This document shows positions 42,229 through 51,807 of a stretch of DNA of 64,000 bases, piece after piece (position 1 is the stretch's first letter; each line of letters opens with the position of its first letter). Source of the stretch: Maritimibacter sp. REDSEA-S28_B5. Its GTDB lineage: Bacteria > Pseudomonadota > Alphaproteobacteria > Rhodobacterales > Rhodobacteraceae. Position numbers and translations under genes: made by a program. The stretch is from assembly GCA_001626765.1 (NCBI GenBank), contig LUOO01000003.1, positions 124,001-188,000 of the forward strand. Reading direction: 5' to 3'. Below the pieces are notes generated by a model, which saw only the letters and a list, made by a program, of their open reading frames with translations, did no database searches and was not told where the DNA came from.

Positions 42229-42351
42229 ATGATGCAGGATATTCAAACCGTTTTCGCCCGGTCCCGCGCGACGATCTGGCAGGACCTTGCCGGTGGTGCC
42301 GCTCTCATGGTCGGTCTCATGGCTGCGCTGCATCTTCCGGGGGTCCTCTGA
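42229..42351 (+). CDS. Small membrane protein with SOS-type promoter
   Basis: The 40-residue frame begins MMQDIQTVFARSRATIW and has one hydrophobic helix (about 20-36) ending LHLPGVL. CAGGAG lies about seven bases before the ATG. It is preceded by a perfect LexA box and followed by a terminator at 42498, so it looks like a real, DNA-damage-inducible unit. SOS-induced small membrane proteins in other bacteria (SulA-like in effect, SidA or TisB) block division or depolarise membranes. A similar role here is inference from position and size only. Confidence 0.6.
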   Translation: MMQDIQTVFARSRATIWQDLAGGAALMVGLMAALHLPGVL

Positions 42352-42497
42352 CACGCCGGTTATCATTTTCCCAAGTTTCTGCCTGCGGATAAGGGTCCGG
42401 CATCTGTCCCCAACGTGATGCCGACGTTTCCCCGAACGTCACCTGTCCTGCCCGGAGGTCTGCCTCTTTCCCCGGGTCCGACCCAACCGCATACCTT

Positions 42498-42531
42498 CCG
42501 CCGCCTCCCATCGGAGTGCGGCGGTTTTTTT
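42498..42531 (+). terminator. Rho-independent terminator
   Basis: A seven-pair stem, CCGCCGC (42498-42504) with GCGGCGG (42518-42524), is followed directly by seven T residues. It ends the transcript of the small SOS-box gene; 146 bases lie between that gene's stop and the stem. Confidence 0.8.
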
Positions 42532-42549
42532 GACCTGCCTTTGGTTGGA

Positions 42550-42993
42550 TCAGGCGGCCGCCTGCGCCTCGTCCATGGCGGCGAGGGTCGCCTCCCAGGC
42601 CAGAAGGATGGAAGGGTGCCGATTCTTGAAATCGCGCGCCGGGCGGAGAACCTCGAGGTCCTCGAAGGGTGCGGGCGGGGTCGGCCCGTCCTCGCGCAGC
42701 ATCCTGATGAGCGCGTCGCGCGCGGCCTCGATGGTGGCGCGGTCCTGCCCGATCACATGGGCACCCAAGATCGAGGACGAAGCCTGACCCAGTGCGCAGG
42801 CCTTCACGTTCTGGGCGAAATCCGCGATCTTGCCGTCGCGCACGACGACCTGTGCGGTCACGGTCGACCCGCAGAGCGGCGAGCGTTGCTTGGACATACC
42901 CTCCGCAGCCTCGAGACTGCCCAGATGCGGGATATCGGCGGCAAGCGCGAGGATGCGTTTGGAGTAGAGCTTGATCAGGTCGCTGTCGCTCAT
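42550..42993 (-). CDS. Iron-sulfur cluster assembly scaffold protein (NifU N-terminal/IscU-like)
   Basis: This 147-residue protein starts at the ATG at 42993 with GGAG upstream. Scaffold-type cysteines are present in RSPLCGSTV and KACALGQASSSIL, and an aspartate in QVVVRDGKIADF follows the first, as in NifU/IscU proteins. A third conserved cysteine is not evident at the usual place. It may serve the suf genes 10 kb away, though it lies outside that cluster. Confidence 0.8.
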   Translation of the reverse strand: MSDSDLIKLYSKRILALAADIPHLGSLEAAEGMSKQRSPLCGSTVTAQVVVRDGKIADFAQNVKACALGQASSSILGAHVIGQDRATIEAARDALIRMLREDGPTPPAPFEDLEVLRPARDFKNRHPSILLAWEATLAAMDEAQAAA

Positions 42994-43070
42994 GGTCGTG
43001 TCTCCGGGCTTTCCCTGGATTGGTCTTGTCCCTAGATAGGACGGAAACCGCACTTTGGGAAGGAACCGCC

Positions 43071-43430
43071 ATGTCATTCGATGTCACGACCTTGGTCTAT
43101 GACGAAAAGGGGCTTATCCCCTGTATCGCACAGGCAGCGGGCACCGGAGAGGTTCTCATGTTGGCCTGGATGAACGCAGACGCCGTGGCGCGGACGCTCG
43201 AGACGAAGCGCGTGACCTATTGGAGCCGGTCGCGGCAGGCGTTCTGGGTGAAGGGCGAGACCTCGGGGCATACGCAGGCGCTGGTGGAGCTTCGCGTGGA
43301 TTGCGACCGGGATTGTCTGCTCGCAATCGTGGAGCAGGAAGGCCCGGCGTGCCACACGAACCGGCGGTCGTGTTTCTATACGGGGGTCGAGACGGGCGAA
43401 GAGGTTGAACTGGCCGCGCCGATGGTGTGA
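43071..43430 (+). CDS. hisI: Phosphoribosyl-AMP cyclohydrolase HisI
   Basis: This 119-residue enzyme opens the adenine ring of phosphoribosyl-AMP, the third step of histidine synthesis. The metal motif DCDRDCLL and the zinc cysteines in GPACHTNRRSCFY are intact. AAGGAA precedes the ATG at 43071. It is monofunctional, without the HisE domain found in fused enzymes. Confidence 0.96.
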   Translation: MSFDVTTLVYDEKGLIPCIAQAAGTGEVLMLAWMNADAVARTLETKRVTYWSRSRQAFWVKGETSGHTQALVELRVDCDRDCLLAIVEQEGPACHTNRRSCFYTGVETGEEVELAAPMV

Positions 43431-43482
43431 GCTTTCGCGCCGGGCTGCGCCCGCCACGGCCCGCTGGGGGCTCTGCCCTCAC

Positions 43483-43510
43483 ACCCCCGAGGTATTTATG
43501 AAGCAGTGAA
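43483..43510 (+). repeat. Short dispersed repeat, copy 1
   Basis: This 28-base element, with ACCCCC at the start and TATTTATGAA in the middle, matches 61333-61360 at 23 of 28 positions. It lies between convergent hisI and gluQRS and supplies the last codons and stop of gluQRS. Confidence 0.55.
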
Positions 43511-44344
43511 GGGCGCGGTCGGTCGGACGCCGACGAGGCGCCAAATGTCCTGGGGCGTAAGGCCCTCGGCCCGGTAGCTCGCGAGCGCGCGGCTTCGGTC
43601 GATCTTGGCGAGGCGCTGACCGCTTTCGTCGCGGACGAGGCCGTGGTGGTGGTAGGTCGGCGTGGGCCAGCCCATCACCGCCTGGATTACCACATGCAGG
43701 AAGGTCGCGCGCCAGAGGTCCGCACCGCGCGTCACATGGGTGATGCCCTGCGCAGCGTCGTCGTGTGGGCAGGCGAGATGGTAGGCGGGGTCGTCGGTCT
43801 TGCGCCAGAGCACTGGGTCGCCGATCTGCGTGAGAAGGTCATTCGGATCGGGCTGATGGGTTCCGGCATGAAGCAGGCCGGTCTCGGTGAAGGCGGGGGG
43901 CGTTCCAATCACATCGAGAGCGGATGCGAGGTTCAGGCGAATGGCGTCGCCCGGACGCCGGTCGGTCATCGCGCGCGCGCGGCAGGTGCCGGGATGGACG
44001 TAGCCATCCCATCCCAACACGGGATCATGTGCAGCGATCTGGCCGCGCGTGCAGGAGCAGGGGTAGACAAGGCCGTGGGCGGCGAGGGCCTGCAGGCTCG
44101 CGTCATAGTCCGCGACGTGGTCGGATTGCCTTCGCACGGGCCGGGGCCGGTCGAACCCAAGCCAGTGGAGATCGTCATAGATTGCGTGTTCAAACTGCGG
44201 CTTGCAGCGCTCGCGATCCACGTCCTCGATCCGGAGCAGCACCTGCGCGCCCACCTCGCGCCCGATGCGCCAGACCTCGTGCGCGGAGCAGGCATGGCCC
44301 AGGTGCAGGTAGCCGGTGGGGGACGGGGCGAAGCGGGTGATCAT
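43496..44344 (-). CDS. gluQRS: Glutamyl-Q tRNA(Asp) synthetase
   Basis: This 282-residue truncated GluRS paralogue lacks the anticodon-binding domain. It attaches glutamate to queuosine 34 of tRNA(Asp). The class I signature FAPSPTGYLHLGHA opens the protein. Zinc-site cysteines are in PCSCTRGQ and HPGTC. The KMSKS region is degenerate (RLAKID), as in the family. It completes a queuosine theme with queA at 15 kb. The C-terminal codons lie in a dispersed repeat. Confidence 0.94.
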   Translation of the reverse strand: MITRFAPSPTGYLHLGHACSAHEVWRIGREVGAQVLLRIEDVDRERCKPQFEHAIYDDLHWLGFDRPRPVRRQSDHVADYDASLQALAAHGLVYPCSCTRGQIAAHDPVLGWDGYVHPGTCRARAMTDRRPGDAIRLNLASALDVIGTPPAFTETGLLHAGTHQPDPNDLLTQIGDPVLWRKTDDPAYHLACPHDDAAQGITHVTRGADLWRATFLHVVIQAVMGWPTPTYHHHGLVRDESGQRLAKIDRSRALASYRAEGLTPQDIWRLVGVRPTAPFTAS

Positions 44345-44383
44345 CCGCTACCTATGACGGGTGTATACCGTCGGGTCCAGCGC

Positions 44384-44593
44384 TCAGCCTTCGCCACCAT
44401 ATCGGCGCATCCGGCGATCCTCGCGGGACTGGAAGATCAGGATCCATGCGAGGATGATGAACATCGGATGGGTGAGCCCGCCAGAAAAGATCAGGGCCGG
44501 AATCCAGATCAGGAACACGATGATGGCGAGGATCGGCCGACCCGTGAGCAGGATCGACAGCGGCGGGAGCAGGATGGCGAGTATGTAGTTCAT
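44384..44593 (-). CDS. Small Pmp3/YqaE-like membrane protein
   Basis: The product has 69 residues from the ATG at 44593. Two hydrophobic helices (about 2-28 and 34-56) are rich in Ile and Leu with a Pro-Pro near the start ([12 protein letters not shown]). This is the pattern of the Pmp3/YqaE family of small stress-related membrane proteins. The last ten residues are charged. The start overlaps the trmFO stop by four bases, so it is coupled to trmFO. Confidence 0.65.
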   Translation of the reverse strand: MNYILAILLPPLSILLTGRPILAIIVFLIWIPALIFSGGLTHPMFIILAWILIFQSREDRRMRRYGGEG

Positions 44594-45805
44594 GCCGGCA
44601 CAACGCTCGATGCGGCCAGCCAGTTCCGCCAATCTTCCTTGGCCCGGTCGGTGTAGGCCTGGTAGCGGTCCTTGCGTCCGCGACGCCCGCCCTTGAGCCC
44701 CTCGACGGGCGGAAATAGCCCGAAATTCACGTTCATCGGCTGGAACGTCTTGGCCTCGGCCCCGCCGGTAATGTGGGTGACTAGTGCGCCCATGGCGGTG
44801 GTCTGCGGTGCGGGCGGCAGGGTTTCGCCGGTCAGTTCCGCAATGGCGAAACGCGCGGCCAAGAGGCCCATCGCGGCGCTTTCCACGTAGCCCTCGACGC
44901 CCGTGACCTGCCCGGCAAAGCGGATGTTGGGCCGCTGGCGCAGGCGCATCTCGTGGTCCAGAAGCGTGGGCGAGTTCATGAAGGTGTTGCGGTGGATGCC
45001 GCCCAGCCGGGCAAAGCTCGCGTTCTCGAGACCGGGGATCATCTTGAACACCTCGGTCTGGGCGCCGTATTTCATCTTGGTCTGGAAGCCCACGATGTTG
45101 AAGAGCGTGCCGAGCGCGTTGTCGCGGCGCAGTTGCACGACCGCGTATGGCTTGTTTTCCGGGTCATGGGCGTTGGTGAGCCCGATGGGTTTCATCGGAC
45201 CAAAGCGCAGCGTTTCGCGCCCGCGTTCGGCCATGACCTCGATCGGCAGGCAGCCGTCGAAATAGCCCGCGGTTTCGCCCTCGTGAAACTCGGTCTTGTC
45301 GGCGGCGAGGAGCGCGTCGATGAAGGCCTCGTATTGGTCCTTGGTCATTGGGCAGTTGAGATAGGCTTTTTGCTCCGCCTCCGTCTCGCCCTTGTCATAG
45401 CGCGACTGCGCCCAGACCACGTCCATGTCGATCGACACCGTGACCGACACGCTGCGTGCGCTGCCCAACGTGACGGTTGTGGACGAGGAGGTGACGACGC
45501 TGCCCACCGAGGGTCACTGGCTTTTCGCCACCGGCGGGCAGGCGGTGTTTGTCCGCCGTCGCCATGATGATCGAACCCGCCGCGCGCATTTCCCAATGGA
45601 GCAGGCCCACAGCGTTCTGTTCGTCGTCGTCCGAGCGGAAGGAATTCGAACAGACCATTTCGGCAAGTTTGCCGGTCTGGTGGGCAAAGGTTTCGACCGT
45701 GGGCCGCATTTCGTGAATGACCACGTCGAGGCCCGCGTTCGCGGCCTGCCACGCGGCCTCTGATCCGGCCATTCCGCCGCCGACGATGTGAAGTGTCTTG
45801 TCCAT
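44590..45805 (-). pseudogene. trmFO: tRNA (uracil-5-) methyltransferase TrmFO with internal inversion and deletions
   Basis: The N-terminal part (45805-45527, 93 residues) has the FAD motif [13 protein letters not shown] and [16 protein letters not shown]. The C-terminal part resumes in another frame at 45435 with [18 protein letters not shown] and runs to 44590. The 91 bases between them do not code on the minus strand. Read on the plus strand they encode [14 protein letters not shown] and [14 protein letters not shown], the TrmFO segment that belongs there. About 40 residues flanking that segment are absent. TrmFO makes 5-methyluridine 54 in tRNA. Confidence 0.87.
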
Positions 45806-45875
45806 GGCCGGGAGATAGGCGGTCGCGGGTCAAAAGAAAAGCCCGCGGCGATGAGCTGGGTCGCGCAAAGAAAAG

Positions 45876-45897
45876 GGCCCGCTCCGAAGAGCGGGCC
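45876..45897 (-). terminator. Terminator upstream of trmFO
   Basis: A nine-pair perfect stem (45876-45884 with 45889-45897) has the stable loop CGAA (TTCG on the minus strand). It is followed on the minus strand by CTTTTCTTT. It ends the transcript of the 58-residue gene. Confidence 0.85.
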
Positions 45898-45957
45898 AAG
45901 TGCACCTTGAGGAAGGCATTCCAGTCAGGCGGAATTGGAGAAGGCGGGCAAAGGGGG

Positions 45958-46134
45958 TCAGAGCCGGGCGAGTTCGGCGGCTTGCGGCGTGTCTGGCGCG
46001 GTGCCGTGGCCGATACGGTCGAGGATCATCGAAAAGTGCCCGGTGGGGCGGTTCACCCTGTCGGCGCGGTCGAAATAGGTGAGCGCGACCGGCGTGCGGC
46101 GGGTGGTGGAGATGCGGCGGTCGTAGATCTGCAT
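45958..46134 (-). CDS. Small protein of unknown function between gyrA and trmFO
   Basis: The 58-residue frame starts MQIYDRRISTTRRTPV, and GAGGA lies about eight bases before the ATG. It has a terminator before it (gyrA's) and one after it, so it looks like an independent small gene. The product is soluble, basic, with no hydrophobic segment. I do not recognise it. Confidence 0.45.
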   Translation of the reverse strand: MQIYDRRISTTRRTPVALTYFDRADRVNRPTGHFSMILDRIGHGTAPDTPQAAELARL

Positions 46135-46224
46135 CGGTGTATCCTCGTTTCGTTAAGGATTGTGTGCCGGTCAAATCGGGCGCGATTGCGGAACGGGCGG
46201 GATGATTGTTGGGAAAGAAAAAGA

Positions 46225-46247
46225 AATCCCGGCGCGAGGCCGGGATT
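46225..46247 (-). terminator. gyrA terminator
   Basis: An eight-pair stem, AATCCCGG (46225-46232) with CCGGGATT (46240-46247), is followed on the minus strand by TCTTTTTCTTT. It lies 28 bases after the gyrA stop. Confidence 0.88.
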
Positions 46248-46275
46248 GTCTGGTTATTCGAAACGGAGCCTCAGG

Positions 46276-49053
46276 CTACTCTTCCGTGGCCTCGGCGGCC
46301 TCTTCCGCCGCCTCCACGATGTCCTCCGCCTCTTCGCTCGCCTCGGCGATCCAGGCGACCGACACGACGCTTTCGCCCTTGCCGGTGTTGAACACCTTGA
46401 CCCCGCCGGCCCCGCGCGAGCGGAAGGAGATGCCGTTCACCGGGCAGCGAATCGACTGGCCCTTGGAGGTGGCGAGCATGACCTGATCGTCCATCCCGAC
46501 CGGGAAACAGGCGACGAGGTCACCGCCCGGCATCGCCTTGGTAAAGGCGGTGACGCCCTGACCGCCGCGGCCCCGGACCGGGTAGTCATGCGAGGATGAG
46601 AGCTTGCCCAAGCCGCGTTCGGTGATCGTCAGGATCAACTCCTCGGCGGCTTGCATTTCCTCGAACCGCTCGGGCGTGATCGCGCCCTCGACCTGTTCCT
46701 CGTCGTCGTCCGACGCCTCGGTCTCGTCGACCCCGGCCATCTGGCGGCGCATCTTGAGGTAGGCGGTGCGTTCCTCGGACGTTGCGTCGAAGTGCCGGAT
46801 CACCGACATCGACACGACCTCGTCGTCCTTGCCGAGCAGGCGGATGCCGCGGACCCCGGTCGAGGCGCGCGAATTGAACACGCGCACGTCGGAGGCCGGG
46901 AAACGGATCGCGCGGCCCTTGTTCGTCACCATCATGATGTCGTCGCCGTCATCGCAGATCCGCGCATTGATGAGGCGGGCGTCGGCATCCTCGCCCTCGA
47001 ACTTCATCGCGATCTTGCCGTTGGCCTTGACGTTGGTGAAATCCGACAGCCGGTTGCGTCGAACGCCGCCCTTCGAGGTGGCGAACATGATCTGGAGGTC
47101 GTCCCATTCCAGTTCGTCCCGGTCGATGGGCAGGATCGCGGCGATGCCGACACCCGTGGGGATCGGCAGGATGTTGACGAGCGGCTTGCCCTTGGCCGTG
47201 CGCCCGCCGAGCGGCAGGCGCCAGGTCTTGAGCTTGTAGGCCATCCCATCGGTGGTGAAGATCAGAAGCTGGGTGTGGGTGTTGGCCACGAAGAGCGTGG
47301 TGATCACGTCCTCGTCCTTGGTCGCCATGCCCGACAGCCCTTTGCCGCCGCGTTTCTGTTCGCGGAAGTCGATGAGCGGCGTGCGCTTGGCCCAGCCGGA
47401 CTGGGTGATCGTGACGACCATATCCTCCCGCTCGATCAGGTCCTCGTCGTCCATGTCGCCGGACCAGTCGACGATCTCGGTGCGGCGCGGCACGGCGAAT
47501 TCGTCCTTCACCGCCGACAGCTCGTCCGAGATGATGCCCATGATCCGCTCGCGCGAACGCAGGATTTCGAGGTATTCCTTGATCTTGCCAGCCAGTTCCG
47601 CGAGTTCGTCGGTGACCTCTTTCACGCCGATCTGGGTCAGGCGCTGGAGACGGAGTTCGAGGATGGCGCGGGCCTGGGTTTCCGACAGGTTATAGGTGCC
47701 GTCGTCGTTCATCGTGTGACTGGGGTCATCGACCAGCCGGATGTAATCGGCGATGTCGAGAGCGGGCCAACGCCGCGTCATCAGTTTCTCGCGCGCTTCG
47801 GCGGCATCCGCAGAGGCGCGGATGGTCGCCACCACTTCGTCCACGTTGGACACCGCAACGGCCAGACCGCAAAGGATATGCGACCGGTCGCGCGCCTTGC
47901 GCAGCTCAAAGGCGGTGCGCCGGGCGACGACTTCCTCGCGGAAGGTGATGAAGTGACGGAGGAAATCGCGCAGGGCAAGCTGTTCGGGCCGTCCGCCATT
48001 CAATGCCAGCATGTTGCAGCCGAAGGACGTCTGTAGCTGAGTGAACCGGTGCAACTGGTTTAGCACCACCTCGGGCGTCGCGTCGCGCTTGAGTTCGATG
48101 ACCACACGCACGCCCAGACGATCGGACTCGTCCGCGATGGTCGCAATCCCCTCGAGCTTCTTGTCGCGCACGAGTTCCGCGATCTTTTCGATCATCAGCG
48201 CCTTGTTCACCTGGAACGGCACCTCGTCCACGACGATGGCATAGCGTTCCTTGCGAATCTCCTCGACGCGAGTCTTGGCCCTGAGGATCACCGAGCCACG
48301 ACCCTCGAGATAGGCCTTGCGCGCACCGGCGCGGCCAAGGATCACGCCACCGGTGGGGAAGTCGGGACCTGGGATGATCTCCATCAGCCGTTCGTCGGAA
48401 ATATCCGGGTTCTCGATCATCGCGAGCGTGGCATCGACCACTTCGCCAAGGTTGTGAGGCGGGATGTTCGTCGCCATACCGACCGCGATGCCGCCCGCGC
48501 CGTTGACCAGCATGTTGGGGAAGCGGGCAGGGAGCACCATGGGCTCGCGCTGCTTGCCGTCGTAGTTGTCTTGAAAGTCGACCGTGTCCTTGTCGATGTC
48601 GGCCAGAAGCGCCTGTGCCGCCTTTTCCATCCGCACTTCGGTGTACCGGAAGGCCGCCGGCTTATCGCCGTCCATCGAGCCGAAGTTGCCCTGACCGTCG
48701 AGCAGCGGCAGCGACATGGAAAAATCCTGCGTCATCCGGGCGAGCGCGTCGTAGATCGCAGAGTCGCCATGCGGGTGATACTGGCCCATCGTGTCGGCCA
48801 CGGGGCGCGAGGATTTGCGGTAGGGCTTGTCGTGGGTGTTGCCCACCTCGTGCATCGCGAACAGAATCCGCCGGTGCACGGGTTTCAGCCCGTCGCGCAG
48901 ATCGGGGATCGCGCGGCTCACGATCACGCTCATCGCGTAATCGAGGTAGGAGGTGCGCATTTCCTCTTCGATGGTGATCGAGGGGCCAGAGAAAACGGGC
49001 CGTTCCGGGGGCAGGTCGCCCTCGTTCTCGGGGGTATCCGGGGTATCGTTCAA
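46276..49053 (-). CDS. gyrA: DNA gyrase subunit A
   Basis: This 925-residue subunit cuts and rejoins DNA. The active-site tyrosine is Tyr137 in [10 protein letters not shown]. The GyrA box QKRGGKG marks the wrapping domain. The quinolone-determining positions are Ser98 and Asp102 (equivalent to Escherichia coli Ser83 and Asp87), the drug-sensitive residues. The stretch [17 protein letters not shown] differs from the commoner GDVIGKYHPHG. An acidic Glu/Ala tail ends the protein. No deletion is visible. Confidence 0.96.
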   Translation of the reverse strand: MNDTPDTPENEGDLPPERPVFSGPSITIEEEMRTSYLDYAMSVIVSRAIPDLRDGLKPVHRRILFAMHEVGNTHDKPYRKSSRPVADTMGQYHPHGDSAIYDALARMTQDFSMSLPLLDGQGNFGSMDGDKPAAFRYTEVRMEKAAQALLADIDKDTVDFQDNYDGKQREPMVLPARFPNMLVNGAGGIAVGMATNIPPHNLGEVVDATLAMIENPDISDERLMEIIPGPDFPTGGVILGRAGARKAYLEGRGSVILRAKTRVEEIRKERYAIVVDEVPFQVNKALMIEKIAELVRDKKLEGIATIADESDRLGVRVVIELKRDATPEVVLNQLHRFTQLQTSFGCNMLALNGGRPEQLALRDFLRHFITFREEVVARRTAFELRKARDRSHILCGLAVAVSNVDEVVATIRASADAAEAREKLMTRRWPALDIADYIRLVDDPSHTMNDDGTYNLSETQARAILELRLQRLTQIGVKEVTDELAELAGKIKEYLEILRSRERIMGIISDELSAVKDEFAVPRRTEIVDWSGDMDDEDLIEREDMVVTITQSGWAKRTPLIDFREQKRGGKGLSGMATKDEDVITTLFVANTHTQLLIFTTDGMAYKLKTWRLPLGGRTAKGKPLVNILPIPTGVGIAAILPIDRDELEWDDLQIMFATSKGGVRRNRLSDFTNVKANGKIAMKFEGEDADARLINARICDDGDDIMMVTNKGRAIRFPASDVRVFNSRASTGVRGIRLLGKDDEVVSMSVIRHFDATSEERTAYLKMRRQMAGVDETEASDDDEEQVEGAITPERFEEMQAAEELILTITERGLGKLSSSHDYPVRGRGGQGVTAFTKAMPGGDLVACFPVGMDDQVMLATSKGQSIRCPVNGISFRSRGAGGVKVFNTGKGESVVSVAWIAEASEEAEDIVEAAEEAAEATEE

Positions 49054-49249
49054 GGTGTCCGCCGTGCGTTGTTATAGGTTCTGATCACGGGTGGCTCTGG
49101 GCCACATCTTGTCTCGGCTCTCTATATCAAACCCTAGCCTTGGGGTGCAATCCGAAGGGCGACGAAAGGCCGCGAAAAGCGGGTTTCGCCTTCACTTTTC
49201 CGGGGCCTTCCCCCATGTTCCGGCAAACGCGAACAAAGAGGGGTGAGCC

Positions 49250-50295
49250 ATGTCCCAAAACCGCAGCATTTTCCAGGAAGTCGATCACGACGCCGCAGCG
49301 CGAACGCCGCGCGAGACGGGGATGATCGAGGCGGGATCGCGCGGGGGCGCGCGCCGGTTCGTGCGCGGCTGGCTCATCGCGCTCTCCCTCCGTTGAACGA
49401 GGCCGACTGGACGGCGGAGTTCGAGAAATACCGGGAGAGCCCGCAGTACCGGAACATGAACGCGGGCATGGACCTCGCCTCGTTCAAGCAGATCTACTGG
49501 TGGGAATGGGGGCACCGGCAACTGGGCCGCTTCATCGGCCTCGTCTGGATCGTGGGCTTTCTGGGCCTGCTCGCCACCCGCCGCATCCCGAAAGGCTGGA
49601 CCGGGCGCCTTGTCGGCATCGGCGCGCTCATCGGCGTGCAAGGCGCAGTCGGCTGGTGGATGGTGCACTCGGGCCTTCAGGGCGAGATGACGAGCGTGGC
49701 CAGTTACCGCCTTGCCACCCACCTGGGCCTCGCCTTCGCCATTCTGGGCCTCATCTTGTGGTATATCCTGCTCTTGGGGCGAACCGAGTCTCAGAACATT
49801 CAGGCGCGGCGCCTGCGCGAGCGCAGCCTTTTCGGCATGGGCACCGGGCTCATGCACCTCGCCTTCCTGCAAATCCTGCTGGGCGCGCTGGTGGCAGGCA
49901 TCGACGCCGGGCGCAACTTCGTGGACTGGCCATGGATGGCAGGGCAGTTCTTCCCGCCGGACGCCTTTTCGATTACACCGGTCTGGCGCAACTTCTTTGA
50001 GAACCCCGGCACCGTGCAGTTCATGCACCGGATCGCGGGGTATCTCCTGTTCCTCTTCGCCATCGGGGTGTTCTTTCGCGGCCGCAGGGCGGCGGCGCCC
50101 TCGACCCGGCTGGCCTTCACTCTCGCCGCCGGCATGATCGTCGTGCAGATGCTCATCGGAATCTGGACCGTGCTCAACGCCGCGCCGCTGCATATCGCGA
50201 TCACCCATCAGGCGGGCGCGATTTTGACCTGGGCGCTGATCATCAACGCCCGTTTCCGTGCGGGTTATCCCGCCGCAACATCCGTCCGAGGGTAA
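49250..50295 (+). pseudogene. ctaA: Haem A synthase (COX15/CtaA) with frameshifting internal deletion
   Basis: The ATG at 49250, after AGAGGGG, opens a normal N-terminus (MSQNRSIFQEV) that reaches GWLIALS and then stops at 49394. In another frame, from 49384, the rest of the protein is intact: LPPLNEADWTAEFEKY, YWWEWGHRQLGR, and the haem-ligand region including HRIAGYLLF and ITHQAGAIL. The missing part, about 33 residues, covers the rest of the first transmembrane helix and the conserved GGLTRLTDSGLSI-type motif. The enzyme oxidises haem O for cytochrome oxidase. Confidence 0.85.
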
Positions 50296-50298
50296 GAC

Positions 50299-51780
50299 AT
50301 GACTGCATATGACGACCTCATGGCCTTCGAGCGTCAGACACAGGCGCTTGGTCAGGTGGCGGGCCGGCTTGGCTGGGATCAGGAGACCGTGATGCCGCGC
50401 GGCGCCGGTGCCCAACGGGCGGAAGAGACCGAGGCGCTCGAGCATGTGCTGCATCAGCGGCGCACCGATCCGCGCGTCGGCGACTGGCTGGGCGCGATCG
50501 AGGCGGACAAACTGGATGCCGTGGGGCAGGCCAACCTGCGCCACATCCGCCGCCGATACGAGCGCACCCAGCGGGTGCCGATCACCCTCGCGGGCGAGAT
50601 TGCCCGGGTCACGTCCTCCGCCCAGGGCATCTGGGCAGAGGCGCGGGCGAACAACGATTTCAAGGCCTTCCAGCCGGTGCTTGAGAAAGTGGTCGCGCTG
50701 AAACAGGCCGAGGCGCAGGCGCTCGCGGATGGTGGCGACGCCTACGACGCGCTGCTTGACGACTACGAACCCGGCGCGACCGCGGCCGAGCTTCAGGCAA
50801 TGTTCGATGCGCTGCGGCCCCGGCTCGTGGCCCTTCGCGACCGGATCATGGGAGCCGACCACCAGCCCGCGCCGCTTATGGGCAGCTTTGCCGAGCCCGC
50901 CCAGATGAAGCTCACCCGCGAGATCGCCAGGGCCTTTGGCTACGACATGGCTCACGGGCGCATCGACAAGGCAGTGCATCCTTTCTCGTCCGGCTCCGGC
51001 CTCGACGTGCGGATCACGACACGGACCTCCCCGGCCGATCCCTTCGGCTCGATCTACTCGACCGTGCACGAGGTCGGCCATGCTTGCTACGAGCAGAACA
51101 TCGACCGCGACTACTTGCTGACGCCCTTGGGCGCAGGAGTGTCGATGGGGGTGCATGAGAGCCAGAGTCGGATCTTCGAGAACCAGCTGGGGCGTTCGCG
51201 CGCCTTCACCGGCTGGCTCTACACCAAGATGGCCGAGGTCTTTGGCCCGTTGTCCACGCCCGACGCAGACGCGTTCTACGGCGCTGTGAACCGGGTAACG
51301 CCGGGCTATATCCGCACCGAAAGCGACGAGGTGCAGTATAACCTGCACGTCCTCCTGCGATTTGACCTCGAGCGCGACATGATCGCCGGGCGGCTTGCGG
51401 TCGCGGACCTCGAAGAGGCGTGGAACACGCGGTTCGAGCGGGATTTCGGCGTCGCTGTCGATCTGCCGTCGAACGGCTGTCTACAGGACGTCCACTGGTC
51501 GGTGGGGCTCTTTGGCTATTTCCCGACCTATTCGCTGGGAAATGTCTACGCCGGTTGCCTGATGCAGGCGCTGCGCGACGCCATGCCCGAGGTCGACAGC
51601 CATCTGGCCAAGGGTGAGCCGGGCAAGGTCACCGCGTGGCTTGCGGACAACCTGCAACGACACGGCGGGCTTTACGAGCCGCGCGAGGTGATCACGCGCG
51701 CCTGCGGCCGGAAAGCGCCCTCCGAGGCGCCGCTGCTCGATTACCTCGAAGCGAAGTTTGGAGAGATCTACAAGCTGTAG
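50299..51780 (+). CDS. M32 family carboxypeptidase
   Basis: This 493-residue zinc carboxypeptidase removes C-terminal residues from peptides in the cytoplasm. The zinc motif is HEVGHACYEQ, and VSMGVHESQSRIFENQLGRS supplies further conserved residues. TPGYIRTESDEVQYNLHVL and DVHWSVGLFGYFPTYSLGN are characteristic. The length is normal. It starts three bases after ctaA. Confidence 0.94.
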   Translation: MTAYDDLMAFERQTQALGQVAGRLGWDQETVMPRGAGAQRAEETEALEHVLHQRRTDPRVGDWLGAIEADKLDAVGQANLRHIRRRYERTQRVPITLAGEIARVTSSAQGIWAEARANNDFKAFQPVLEKVVALKQAEAQALADGGDAYDALLDDYEPGATAAELQAMFDALRPRLVALRDRIMGADHQPAPLMGSFAEPAQMKLTREIARAFGYDMAHGRIDKAVHPFSSGSGLDVRITTRTSPADPFGSIYSTVHEVGHACYEQNIDRDYLLTPLGAGVSMGVHESQSRIFENQLGRSRAFTGWLYTKMAEVFGPLSTPDADAFYGAVNRVTPGYIRTESDEVQYNLHVLLRFDLERDMIAGRLAVADLEEAWNTRFERDFGVAVDLPSNGCLQDVHWSVGLFGYFPTYSLGNVYAGCLMQALRDAMPEVDSHLAKGEPGKVTAWLADNLQRHGGLYEPREVITRACGRKAPSEAPLLDYLEAKFGEIYKL

Positions 51781-51804
51781 GATGGGGTTGAACCCCATCC
51801 TACA
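51776..51804. repeat. Palindromic element at the end of the carboxypeptidase gene
   Basis: A 14-pair perfect hairpin (51776-51789 with 51791-51804) has a single-base centre. It includes the stop codon of the carboxypeptidase gene. The arms contain GTAGGATGGGG and its inverse. It could act as a terminator, but no T tract follows, and it resembles mobile intergenic palindromes. Confidence 0.6.
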
Positions 51805-51807
51805 GGG

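Noticed and set aside
45395-45526. C-terminal continuation of the N-terminal trmFO frame
   Set aside because: It is only the reverse complement of an inverted coding segment, so these residues are not a genuine protein end.
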